From NCBI GenBank assembly GCA_964345925.1, contig CAYFSP010000002.1, positions 1 through 64,000 of the forward strand: a DNA stretch of 64,000 nucleotides, given 5' to 3'. The translations under genes were made by a program, and so were the position numbers. Source of the stretch: Miniphocaeibacter sp964345925 (GTDB lineage: Bacteria; Bacillota; Clostridia; Tissierellales; Peptoniphilaceae). Shown here piece by piece: positions 52,688-61,074 of this stretch (the first letter of the stretch is position 1; each line of letters opens with the position of its first letter). The notes under the pieces are model-generated. The model was not told the origin of the DNA. It did not search any database and saw only the letters and a program-made list of their open reading frames with translations.

Positions 52688-55027
52688 ATGGATAAAAATA
52701 TTTACAAAGTAAAAAATTCAAATTTACCAGTCATACCTATGAGAGGTATTTTAGTATTTCCAAATTCGGTTATACATTTTGATATAGGTAGGGAAATTTC
52801 ATTAAATGCTTTGAATGAAGCTATGATAAATGATTCATTGGTATTTTTATGTGCTCAAAGGGATATTACAATAGAAGAACCAGTAGTTGAGGACTTCTAT
52901 GATACAGGTGTAGTTGCTGAAATTAAACAGACTTTAAAATTGCCTAATGGTAATATGCGAGTACTAGTAGAGGGAATTAATAGAGCTAAAGCTATAAACT
53001 TTACAATTAATGAAAAATATATCAATGCGGATATTGAAGAATATATACAAGATGAAGAACAGCAAGAAATTGTTGATGATAATATAAATGCAATAGTAAG
53101 ACTTGTAATAAATGATGCTAAGGAATATATTAGCTTAAACCCTAATATGTCTCCAGATTTATTACTTCCTATTTTAGAGCATGATGATCCTAGTCGTTTA
53201 GCCGATATAGTGGCTTCATATATGAATTTAGAAGGTAAAGACTATTATGAAATTATTAAAGAGTTGGATATTTATAAAAGACTAGAATTACTACATGGTA
53301 TTTTACTAAGAGAAATTGAATACTTAAAAATAGAAGAGAAAATCAATATAAAGGTTTCTAAGAGAATAAATAAGAACCAAAGGGACTACTATTTAAGGGA
53401 ACAATTATCTGCTATTAGAGAGGAATTAGGTGAAGAAACAGATGAGGATATATCTTCTGACTATACAGATAAAATCTTAAAGTTAAAACTTAGTAAAAAA
53501 TCTGAAAAACATGTTTTAAAAGAGATTAAAAAACTTAACCAATTAGCTCCAAATAGTCCAGATGTCAACGTTATAAGATCATACTTAGATGAGATATTAA
53601 GCCTTCCATGGAATAAATCCACTAAGGAAAAATATGATATTAAGGGTGCAAGGGAAATACTCGAAGAAGATCATTATGGATTAGAAGATGTTAAGGAAAG
53701 AGTATTAGAGTTTATAGCAGTAAGAAAGATGACAAAGGGATTAAAAGGACCAATACTCTGTTTAGTAGGGCCTCCTGGAGTAGGTAAAACATCTATTGTA
53801 AAATCCATAGCTCGTGCTACAAATAGAAAATTTGTAAGTATGAGACTTGGTGGAGTTAGAGATGAAGCTGAAATACGAGGACATAGAAAAACATATATTG
53901 GAGCAATGCCAGGTAGAATTATAAAATCAATGGAAGAAGCTGAAAGTACAAACCCTGTATTTTTACTAGATGAAATAGATAAATTAGCATCTGACTTTAG
54001 AGGTGATCCAGCTTCAGCATTATTAGAGGTATTAGATCCTGCGCAAAATGACGCTTTTGTAGATAATTATATTGAAATACCATATGATTTATCAAAGGTT
54101 ATGTTTGTTACAACGGCAAATTCCCTTAATACAATTCCAGGAGCGCTGTTAGATAGAATGGAAATTATTTCCATAGCTGGCTATACAGAATTTGAAAAAT
54201 TAAATATTGCGGAAAAGTATTTAGTTCCTAAGCAAATTAAAGAACACGGATTAAATGAAACACAACTAAAAATTTCTAAAGATGCTATTAAAAAGATGAT
54301 TACAAATTATACTAGAGAAGCAGGTGTTAGAAATTTAGAGAGACTTATTTCTAAAGCCGTTAGAAAATCAGTAATGGACATAGTGGAAAATAATAAGAAG
54401 TCCATAAATATAACTTTGAGAAATTTAGAGAAATATATTGGAAATATTAAGATTATAGATGACGATATACCTAAAGAGGATATGATCGGTGTAGTAAATG
54501 GTTTAGCTTGGACACAAGTTGGAGGAGAAATCCTTACAATAGAAACGAATATTATGGATGGTACAGGCAAGGTTCAATTAACTGGAATGCTTGGTGACGT
54601 AATGAAAGAGTCTGCTATGGCAGCTGTTTCGTACATTAGGACAAATCAAAAAAGACTTGATATAAAAGGTGAATTCTATAAAAATAAGGATATTCATATT
54701 CATTTTCCAGAAGGAGCTACACCTAAAGATGGTCCGTCAGCAGGTGTTTCTATTACAACATCATTAGTTTCAGCTTTAACAGGTAAAAAGGTTAGACATG
54801 ATTTAGCAATGACTGGTGAAATAACTTTAAGAGGAAGGGTGCTTCCTATAGGTGGAGTTAAAGAAAAAGTACTAGCGGCTAATAGATACGGAATAAAAAA
54901 TATTATACTTCCAAAAGCTAATGAGAAGGATATAGAAAAAATACCACAAAAGATTAGAAAGACTTTAAAATATAATTTTGTTAGCACAATAGATGAAGTT
55001 TTAGAAATTGCAATTAAGGAATCATAA
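52688..55027 (+). CDS. lon: ATP-dependent protease Lon
   Basis: A 779-residue AAA+ serine protease that degrades misfolded and regulatory proteins. The LAN N-terminal domain (about 12-205) is followed by coiled coils, the ATPase domain (Walker A VGPPGVGKTSIVKSIA near 358, Walker B FLLDEIDKL) and the protease domain with the Ser-Lys dyad: S684 in DGPSAGVSITTSL and a lysine in the later GGVKEKVLAANRY region. Start ATG 52688 with AGAGAGGTTTTT. Normal length and intact. Confidence 0.97.
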   Translation: MDKNIYKVKNSNLPVIPMRGILVFPNSVIHFDIGREISLNALNEAMINDSLVFLCAQRDITIEEPVVEDFYDTGVVAEIKQTLKLPNGNMRVLVEGINRAKAINFTINEKYINADIEEYIQDEEQQEIVDDNINAIVRLVINDAKEYISLNPNMSPDLLLPILEHDDPSRLADIVASYMNLEGKDYYEIIKELDIYKRLELLHGILLREIEYLKIEEKINIKVSKRINKNQRDYYLREQLSAIREELGEETDEDISSDYTDKILKLKLSKKSEKHVLKEIKKLNQLAPNSPDVNVIRSYLDEILSLPWNKSTKEKYDIKGAREILEEDHYGLEDVKERVLEFIAVRKMTKGLKGPILCLVGPPGVGKTSIVKSIARATNRKFVSMRLGGVRDEAEIRGHRKTYIGAMPGRIIKSMEEAESTNPVFLLDEIDKLASDFRGDPASALLEVLDPAQNDAFVDNYIEIPYDLSKVMFVTTANSLNTIPGALLDRMEIISIAGYTEFEKLNIAEKYLVPKQIKEHGLNETQLKISKDAIKKMITNYTREAGVRNLERLISKAVRKSVMDIVENNKKSINITLRNLEKYIGNIKIIDDDIPKEDMIGVVNGLAWTQVGGEILTIETNIMDGTGKVQLTGMLGDVMKESAMAAVSYIRTNQKRLDIKGEFYKNKDIHIHFPEGATPKDGPSAGVSITTSLVSALTGKKVRHDLAMTGEITLRGRVLPIGGVKEKVLAANRYGIKNIILPKANEKDIEKIPQKIRKTLKYNFVSTIDEVLEIAIKES

Positions 55028-55045
55028 TGGTTCCTTAATTTTTTT
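55012..55045 (+). terminator. Terminator of lon
   Basis: AATTAAGGAA / TTCCTTAATT stem over the lon stop codon, then T7. Confidence 0.88.
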
Positions 55046-55109
55046 ACTAAATATGTATGCTTGAATGTAATACAAAAAAACAATATAATATAAGTAGGAG
55101 GATAATGAT

Positions 55110-55490
55110 ATGATAATTAAATTAAATATAAATTCAGAAACACCTGTTTATTTACAATTGAGAAATGAAATAATAAAAAGAATTGCTTTAGGAGAAGTCA
55201 ATCCTGGAGAAAAACTTCCTACTGTAAGAGATATGGCAAAACAAGTTGGTCTAAATCCAATGACTGTTAACAAAACATATCAAATATTAAAAGAAGAGGG
55301 GATAGTAAAAACAGAAGGTAGAAATGGAGTAACAGTAAGAGAGGATATTGTAGCAAATGAACTCTTTTTATCAAAAATAAACAATGAAGTGGAACTAATG
55401 GTAACAGAGTCACTAGTTAGAGGTTTTAATATAGAAAAAATAATAGAATTAATAGAAAATACTAAAAAAGAGTATGGGGAAGCTAAATAA
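55110..55490 (+). CDS. GntR-family regulator, YtrA subfamily
   Basis: A 126-residue GntR-type winged-helix regulator of the short YtrA class: SETPVYLQLRNEIIKRIALG, GEKLPTVRDMAKQVGLNP and MTVNKTYQILKEEGIVKTEG, then a short dimerisation helix instead of a large effector domain. Such regulators commonly repress a downstream transport or membrane operon. Start ATG 55110 with GTAGGAGGATAATGAT. It overlaps the next gene by one base (TAATGG), which suggests that gene is its partner. Confidence 0.92.
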   Translation: MIIKLNINSETPVYLQLRNEIIKRIALGEVNPGEKLPTVRDMAKQVGLNPMTVNKTYQILKEEGIVKTEGRNGVTVREDIVANELFLSKINNEVELMVTESLVRGFNIEKIIELIENTKKEYGEAK

Positions 55491-56887
55491 TGGAAATGAT
55501 ACTTATTGGTTTATTCATGAGTATTTTAATTATTCCTGCATATATTTATATGTACTTTGCATATAAAAAAACTGTTGAATATAAAAATGGTGAAATAATG
55601 CTTGTGAAAATTCCATATGAATATAAAGATAATGAAGATATTACAAAGATTGCAGAAGTTGGTAAAAAAGCAACTAAGAAATTTCTTATATCTAGTATTG
55701 TTTTTATTGTAGGAATAAATTCTATATGGTTTTTTTTAGAAAAGTATGAGGACTATTTTGGAATATTTATGATTTTTTATATGATTGCATTATTAGGGCC
55801 TTATGGTTATCTATGCGTAAAGTTACAAATAGAGAGAAGTAAAATACTAAAAATAAAGTATGATAATAACTGGTTAGAGTATAATGAAGTATATATTGAC
55901 ACTAAACTACTGAACAGTGGTTTAAAGGATAAATATAAAAAATTATCTAGATACAATATGATTATTCTACTCGTTTTTTTAATATTATCATTTATTATTT
56001 TAGAAAAAACTGACTTTTATATGAGTCTAATAATGATACTATCCATATTTATAGAAAATATAACATTTGTTTTTATTGCCAATATAGATGAATACAATTA
56101 TATTTCTGAAGATTTTAAAGAAAATTATGACTATAATAAGAAAAAAATAGATGAAGTCTATAAAGTACTTAGAAATTTCATTATAGTAAACTATTTAAAT
56201 TTAACGCTATATATTTTTATTACTGTATTTGGACTGTATTTAAATATAGGTATGTATATTTTTTTAGTCGTACTAGTCTTAGATATAATATATGCCCTTG
56301 TATTTTTATTAAGGATTTATGGTAAATATAAAGTAAAAAACGATTATAGTACTTTAAGCAATTCTGGAGATTTTTATGACTACTTTGGATATAGCAATCC
56401 TTATGATAATAGAATAATGGTTTCAGATAAAATTACTGTAGGTGCCATATTTAATAGAGGTACTGCAAAAGGTAAAATAGTTATAGCCCTTACTTATATT
56501 ATTACAATTTTACTAATAGGAGGAACAGTATTTTTTTCAAGCTTTACAAGTAGTGGGTATGAATATAGCCTTACAAATAATTTTCTTAGAATAGAGAGCT
56601 ACGGTTATAGTGCAGATATAAGATTAACTGATATAGAGGAATTAGAAATTTCAGATAAAATAGACTTTTCTAATGCAGTTAGAATAAATGGAGTAGGTGC
56701 TAGTAAGTACAGCTATGGTTATTTTAGACTAAAGAAATATGGAAGGGTAAAACTATATTCTAACAATGGTAATAACCTATTTATAATAATAAAGGACAAG
56801 GAAAACTATTATATATTCAATGAAATAGATAAAGAAAAAACGAAAGAACTATATGGGGAATTAAGTGAAAAAATTGCAATTACTTAG
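55490..56887 (+). CDS. Multi-pass membrane protein with C-terminal PH-like domain
   Basis: A 465-residue membrane protein with about eight to nine hydrophobic helices (near 2-23, 66-84, 90-108, 155-170, 175-195, 225-250, 260-280 and 340-360) and a C-terminal bacterial PH-like domain (about 370-460: YSLTNNFLRIESYGYSADIR, ITDIEELEISDKID, LYSNNGNNLFIII). The set-up (GntR/YtrA regulator plus DUF1648/bPH-type membrane protein) is known in Firmicutes, with unknown function. It overlaps the regulator stop by one base and appears intact. Confidence 0.82.
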   Translation: MEMILIGLFMSILIIPAYIYMYFAYKKTVEYKNGEIMLVKIPYEYKDNEDITKIAEVGKKATKKFLISSIVFIVGINSIWFFLEKYEDYFGIFMIFYMIALLGPYGYLCVKLQIERSKILKIKYDNNWLEYNEVYIDTKLLNSGLKDKYKKLSRYNMIILLVFLILSFIILEKTDFYMSLIMILSIFIENITFVFIANIDEYNYISEDFKENYDYNKKKIDEVYKVLRNFIIVNYLNLTLYIFITVFGLYLNIGMYIFLVVLVLDIIYALVFLLRIYGKYKVKNDYSTLSNSGDFYDYFGYSNPYDNRIMVSDKITVGAIFNRGTAKGKIVIALTYIITILLIGGTVFFSSFTSSGYEYSLTNNFLRIESYGYSADIRLTDIEELEISDKIDFSNAVRINGVGASKYSYGYFRLKKYGRVKLYSNNGNNLFIIIKDKENYYIFNEIDKEKTKELYGELSEKIAIT

Positions 56888-56908
56888 TAATTGCAATTTT
56901 GATTTTTA
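56869..56908 (+). terminator. Intrinsic terminator
   Basis: AAAATTGCAATTAC / GTAATTGCAATTTT stem overlapping the end of the membrane protein gene; tail GATTTTT. Confidence 0.8.
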
Positions 56909-56944
56909 TAAAAACTGCTGAAAGATTGCATTTATTATAATAAA

Positions 56945-56973
56945 TTGATAAACTTAGTAAGGGTAAATAGAAT
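56945..56973 (+). promoter_or_regulatory. Promoter of the transketolase gene
   Basis: TTGATA (56945-56950), a 17-base spacer, TAGAAT (56968-56973), about 24 bases before the start codon. Confidence 0.7.
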
Positions 56974-56996
56974 ATATTATAACGTAGAGGTGGAGA

Positions 56997-58967
56997 ATGA
57001 ACGTAAATAATTTAGCAGTGAATACAATTAAGGTATTATCTGTTGAAGCAATACAAAAAGCTAAGTCAGGACATCCTGGTTTACCAATGGGAGCAGCGCC
57101 AATGGCATATGCCCTTTGGAATAATGTAATGAACCATAATCCTAAAAATCCTAATTGGGTGAATAGGGATAGATTTATACTTTCTGCAGGCCATGGATCG
57201 ATGATGTTATATTCATTATTAAATATTTTTGGCTATGGACTAAGTATTGATGATATTAAAAACTTTAGACAATTGGATAGTCTTACACCAGGTCATCCTG
57301 AGTATGGACATACAGTTGGAGTTGAGGCTACAACTGGACCTTTAGGACAAGGTTTAGCTATGGGAGTTGGTATGGCTCTAGCTGAAAGTCATTTAGCAGA
57401 AAAATACAACAAGCCAGGTTATAATATAGTAGATCATTATACATATATTATAGCTGGAGATGGATGTATGATGGAAGGAATTACAAACGAAGCATCTTCC
57501 TTTGCTGGTACAAATAAATTATCTAAATTAATAGTTTTATATGATTCAAACAATATTTCAATTGAAGGTAGTACTGATTTAGCCTTTACTGAAAATGTTA
57601 TTGATAGGTACAAAGCCTTAGGATGGGATACTTTCCTAGTTGAAGATGGTACTTCAATTGATGCAATAACTGAAGCGATAGAAAAAGCTAAGAAGACTGA
57701 TAAACCGGCTTTAATCGAAATAAAGACTAAAATTGGTGCTGGAAGCGTAAAAGAAGGGTTGGCTTCAGCTCATGGTGAGCCTTTAGGCGAAGAGAATATA
57801 GTGGATTTCAAAAAGAATATCGGATGGGAATATGAAGAATCTTTCTTCGTACCAGAAGAAGTTAAGGAATCTATAAATAAATCAAATATAAATCGTGGTC
57901 TTAAAGAGGAAAATTGGAATAGATTATTTGAAAACTACAAGAAGGAATTTCCAAATGATGCAAAGGAATTTGAAGATTCGTTAAATGTAGAATTGCCAGA
58001 AGATCTTTTCAATGATGATTTCTACAAATTTGAAAAAGATGATGCATCAAGAGGGTATTCAGGAACTATATTAAATAGAGTTGCTGAAAAAGTTCCATTC
58101 CTATTTGGTGGTTCTGCAGATTTAGCACCATCAAATAAATCTGAAATGAAAAATAGTGGTTTTTATAGTCCTGAAAACAAAGAGGGATCCAATATACATT
58201 TTGGCGTTAGAGAATTAGCTATGAGTGCTATTTCAAACGGTATAGCTTTACATGGTGGAGCAATACCTTACTGTTCAACATTCCTTGTATTTAGTGATTA
58301 CGTAAAACCTACAATAAGACTATCAGCATTAATGAATCAACAGGTACTATATATATTTACACATGATGGTATAGGAGTTGGAGAAGACGGACCTACACAT
58401 CAACCTATAGAACAAATGGTTATGTTAAGATCCACTCCAAATATTGCTACATTTAGACCAGCTGATGGTAAAGAGACAGCAGCTGCATATGAGTATGCAT
58501 TAACAAATAAAACTGGTCCTACAGTATTTGCTTTAAGTAGACAGACTTTACCAAATTTAGAAGAGACTAGTAGAGATGCTTTAAAAGGTGGATACGTTTT
58601 AAAAGATTTAGGCGATAGAATAGATATTATATTAATGGGTTCAGGTTCTGAAGTTAAATTGATATTGGATGCAGCTGAAAGAATTAATAAATTAGGATAT
58701 GGAGTTAGAGTTGTCTCTATGCCTAGTCCAGATGTGTTCGAATTACAATCACAATCATATAAGAACTCAGTACTTCCTAAGGAAATAGTTAAAAGGGTTT
58801 CTGTAGAAGCATTGACTACTTATGGTTGGGATAAATATGTTGGATTTGATGGTGTTACGATAGGTATGGAAGGCTTTGGAGCTTCTGCACCGGCAAATTT
58901 ACTTTTTGATAAATTTGGATTTACAGTTGAAAATGTTGTTGAAAAGGCATTAAGCATATTAAAATAA
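56997..58967 (+). CDS. tkt: Transketolase
   Basis: A 656-residue thiamine-diphosphate enzyme of the non-oxidative pentose phosphate pathway, exchanging two-carbon units between sugar phosphates. Motifs in order: GHPGLPMGAAPMAYALW, SAGHGSMMLYSLL, GPLGQGLAMGVGMALAE, the ThDP motif GDGCMMEGITNEASSFAGTN (GDG...N) and EALTTYGWDKYVGFDGVTIG. It has the full-length two-chain architecture fused in one protein. Start ATG 56997 with AGAGGTGGAGA. Monocistronic. Confidence 0.96.
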   Translation: MNVNNLAVNTIKVLSVEAIQKAKSGHPGLPMGAAPMAYALWNNVMNHNPKNPNWVNRDRFILSAGHGSMMLYSLLNIFGYGLSIDDIKNFRQLDSLTPGHPEYGHTVGVEATTGPLGQGLAMGVGMALAESHLAEKYNKPGYNIVDHYTYIIAGDGCMMEGITNEASSFAGTNKLSKLIVLYDSNNISIEGSTDLAFTENVIDRYKALGWDTFLVEDGTSIDAITEAIEKAKKTDKPALIEIKTKIGAGSVKEGLASAHGEPLGEENIVDFKKNIGWEYEESFFVPEEVKESINKSNINRGLKEENWNRLFENYKKEFPNDAKEFEDSLNVELPEDLFNDDFYKFEKDDASRGYSGTILNRVAEKVPFLFGGSADLAPSNKSEMKNSGFYSPENKEGSNIHFGVRELAMSAISNGIALHGGAIPYCSTFLVFSDYVKPTIRLSALMNQQVLYIFTHDGIGVGEDGPTHQPIEQMVMLRSTPNIATFRPADGKETAAAYEYALTNKTGPTVFALSRQTLPNLEETSRDALKGGYVLKDLGDRIDIILMGSGSEVKLILDAAERINKLGYGVRVVSMPSPDVFELQSQSYKNSVLPKEIVKRVSVEALTTYGWDKYVGFDGVTIGMEGFGASAPANLLFDKFGFTVENVVEKALSILK

Positions 58968-58970
58968 AAA

Positions 58971-59011
58971 TTAAGAGCTATGAAAGTCATATACTTTCTA
59001 GCTCTTTTTTT
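58971..59011 (+). terminator. Terminator of tkt
   Basis: AAGAGCTA-TGAAAG / CTTTC-TAGCTCTT stem followed by T7. Confidence 0.88.
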
Positions 59012-59081
59012 AAAATCAATATACAAGGACTCATCAAAATAATTTACTATGATATTATAGCATATTAAATTGTTAAATAAG

Positions 59082-59110
59082 TTGACATTACTTCATTACT
59101 AGTATATTAT
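59082..59110 (+). promoter_or_regulatory. Promoter of the his leader transcript
   Basis: TTGACA (59082-59087), a 17-base spacer, TATTAT (59105-59110): a perfect -35 box and one mismatch at -10. Transcription should begin near 59117, so the ribosome binding site of the leader peptide (AAGGAG, 59117-59122) lies at the very 5' end of the RNA. Confidence 0.85.
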
Positions 59111-59128
59111 ATGATGAAGGAGAATATT

Positions 59129-59197
59129 ATGAAAAATATAAACTTAAAGATAAGAATTAAAAAAGTAAATAATTTTGTACATCATAGCCATTCATAA
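59129..59197 (+). CDS. His leader peptide (22 residues), attenuator ORF
   Basis: A short ORF from ATG 59129 to TAA 59195-59197, with AAGGAG seven bases before the start, encoding MKNINLKIRIKKVNNFVHHS then HS. The tail has His-His-Ser-His-Ser, that is three His codons (59180-59182, 59183-59185, 59189-59191) within the last five sense codons. The histidine genes that follow contain this amino acid in no such concentration, so stalling on charged tRNA-His is the natural reading. The leader is probably only regulatory. Family precedent: leader-peptide attenuation of his operons. Confidence 0.85.
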   Translation: MKNINLKIRIKKVNNFVHHSHS

Positions 59198-59266
59198 TTG
59201 AATAGGGCTATATTTTAGAATGTTTTTTATTGGATATTATAGCCACTATTTAGTGGCTATTTTTTT
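59184..59266 (+). promoter_or_regulatory. Transcription attenuator of the his operon
   Basis: Three alternative helices are present. Segment 1 ATAGCC (59184-59189, inside the His codons) pairs with segment 2 GGCTAT (59206-59211). Segment 2 GGCTATA (59206-59212) also pairs with segment 3 TATAGCC (59238-59244). Segment 3 pairs with segment 4 as the terminator ATAGCCACTA / TAGTGGCTAT (59239-59260) plus T7. Ribosome stalling at the His codons would cover segment 1, free 2 to pair with 3 and prevent termination. Confidence 0.85.
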
Positions 59267-59403
59267 ATTCTATATAATATAAGAGTTTAAGATATTATAC
59301 TACTAATAAAAAGATTGTAGAAAATAAATTTAAAAGAAAGTAAAGAAATCAAGAATTACTTTTAAAAATTATTTTAACAAATAAAAAACTTAAAAATGTA
59401 AAA

Positions 59404-59428
59404 ATATATTGTACGTAGTACAATATAT
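59404..59428 (+). promoter_or_regulatory. 25-bp palindrome next to the his operon start (putative operator)
   Basis: Perfect inverted repeat ATATATTGTAC-GTA-GTACAATATAT, about 35 bases before hisZG and overlapping a TATAAT (59428-59433). The position is that of a repressor site. It lacks a T-tract, so it is not a terminator. The rest of 59268-59403 is AT-rich sequence with no gene that I can see. Confidence 0.55.
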
Positions 59429-59463
59429 ATAATTGTATTTTAACTAATAATAAGAGGTGAATA

Positions 59464-61065
59464 ATGGAAAAATATTTTGTTAAGGGTTCAGAATATATTT
59501 TCGAAGAGAATATAGATAAAATAAATAATATTGGAAATAGTATTTTACAATGTGCAAAGGAAAAGGGATTTGTACAAGTAAGTACACCATATTTTGAAAA
59601 TTATGAACTGTATAAGAATTATGATAAATTGGACAAGTTAAATATGACTAAAATAATTGATAAAGATGGTAAAATAATAGTACTAAGACCTGATATTACA
59701 ATTCCTATTGCAAAGGTTGTCTCAACTAAGTATAAAAATCCAAATGAAAAGGTTAAATTATGCTATTTAAGTACTATTTTTAGAGAGTATAAAAGTCCTA
59801 AGAATTATGGAAAGGATTTTTTACAAGGAGGAGTTGAACTTTTTGGAGAGGATAGTTCAGAAATAGACTATGAAATAATAGACTTAGCTGCGAATATGCT
59901 AAAGAAAATAGGGTTTTCAAACATCCAAGTCGACATTGGTAATGTTGCTTTCCAAGATGGTTTTTTCAATTCATTGAATATAGATGAAAATACTAAAAAT
60001 GATATAAAAAATTTAGTGGAGACTAAAAATATTGGAGACATAGAAGAGTATTTATCTACACAAGAACTAGATGAAAAGGATAAGGAATTTATTTATATTC
60101 TACCTAAACTATTTGGAGATGTTGAAAGTACCATAGCAATAGCTAGAGAATATTGTAAAAATGATGAAATGGTAAATGCTTTAAAAAGAATAGAAGATAT
60201 ATATACTATATTCTCTAAGGAAAATAATATAGAATTTAAACTTGACTTGTCATTTACAAATAGCTTAAATTACTATACTGATTTAATATTTAAAGTATAC
60301 GCAGGATCATTACATATTCCAGTGGCTAGTGGTGGTAGGTGTAATAATTTAGCAGGAGATTTTGGAGAAAGTAGACCTTGTTGTGGATTCGGTATAAATG
60401 TAAATTTAGTCAATGAATATTTAAATGATGATGAATATGATGATATTATTCATATAGCATTGGCTAAGGGAAGGGTTCATAAGCAAGCTATTAAAAGATT
60501 TGAGGAATGTGGCTTAGTATTTCCAGAATATAGCGATAAGAGTAGAAAGCTTTTATTTGTTGATAGTACGAAAAAAGTTGAAATCATTTTAGTAAAATCA
60601 CAGGACGTACCAATATATGTAGAAAATGGAGCAGCTGATATTGGCGTAGTTGGAAATGATATTTTACTTGAGGAGCAATTTAAAGTTTATGAATTGATGA
60701 ATTTAAACATTGGACTTTGCAGAATTTCTACAGCTATAATTAAGGATTCTATTATTGATTATAATAAAAAAGTTCTAGTGGCTACAAAATATCCTAATAT
60801 TGCAAATAAATATTTTACTGATAAAGGGATTTCAATAAATTTAATTAAACTAAATGGTTCTGTTGAACTAGGGCCAATAGTTAAACTTTCAGATTTAATA
60901 GTTGATATAGTAGAAACAGGTGGTACATTAAAGGAAAATAATCTGGTGGAAGATGAGAAGATTTTAGATATATCATCAAGATTAATATGCAATAAGGTTG
61001 CTTTTAAAACTAAGAACAAACAAGTTGAAAATATTGTTGAAATATTAAGGGAATTAGAAATATAG
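59464..61065 (+). CDS. hisZG: HisZ-HisG fusion: ATP phosphoribosyltransferase, regulatory and catalytic domains in one chain
   Basis: A 533-residue protein. Residues 1 to about 318 are HisZ, a histidyl-tRNA-synthetase-like domain without anticodon arm (LRPDITIPIAKVV, motif 2 IFREYKSPKNYGKDFLQGGV, motif 3 region VASGGRCNNLAGDFGE, CCGFGINVN). Residues from about 325 are short-form HisG (IIHIALAKGRVHKQAIKRFE, GAADIGVVGNDIL, the PRPP loop VDIVETGGTLKEN). The two are normally separate genes for the first step of histidine synthesis. No start codon with a ribosome binding site is seen at the junction, so this is read as one chain. Start ATG 59464 with AAGAGGTGAATA. Confidence 0.9.
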   Translation: MEKYFVKGSEYIFEENIDKINNIGNSILQCAKEKGFVQVSTPYFENYELYKNYDKLDKLNMTKIIDKDGKIIVLRPDITIPIAKVVSTKYKNPNEKVKLCYLSTIFREYKSPKNYGKDFLQGGVELFGEDSSEIDYEIIDLAANMLKKIGFSNIQVDIGNVAFQDGFFNSLNIDENTKNDIKNLVETKNIGDIEEYLSTQELDEKDKEFIYILPKLFGDVESTIAIAREYCKNDEMVNALKRIEDIYTIFSKENNIEFKLDLSFTNSLNYYTDLIFKVYAGSLHIPVASGGRCNNLAGDFGESRPCCGFGINVNLVNEYLNDDEYDDIIHIALAKGRVHKQAIKRFEECGLVFPEYSDKSRKLLFVDSTKKVEIILVKSQDVPIYVENGAADIGVVGNDILLEEQFKVYELMNLNIGLCRISTAIIKDSIIDYNKKVLVATKYPNIANKYFTDKGISINLIKLNGSVELGPIVKLSDLIVDIVETGGTLKENNLVEDEKILDISSRLICNKVAFKTKNKQVENIVEILRELEI

Positions 61066-61074
61066 AGGTGAAAA

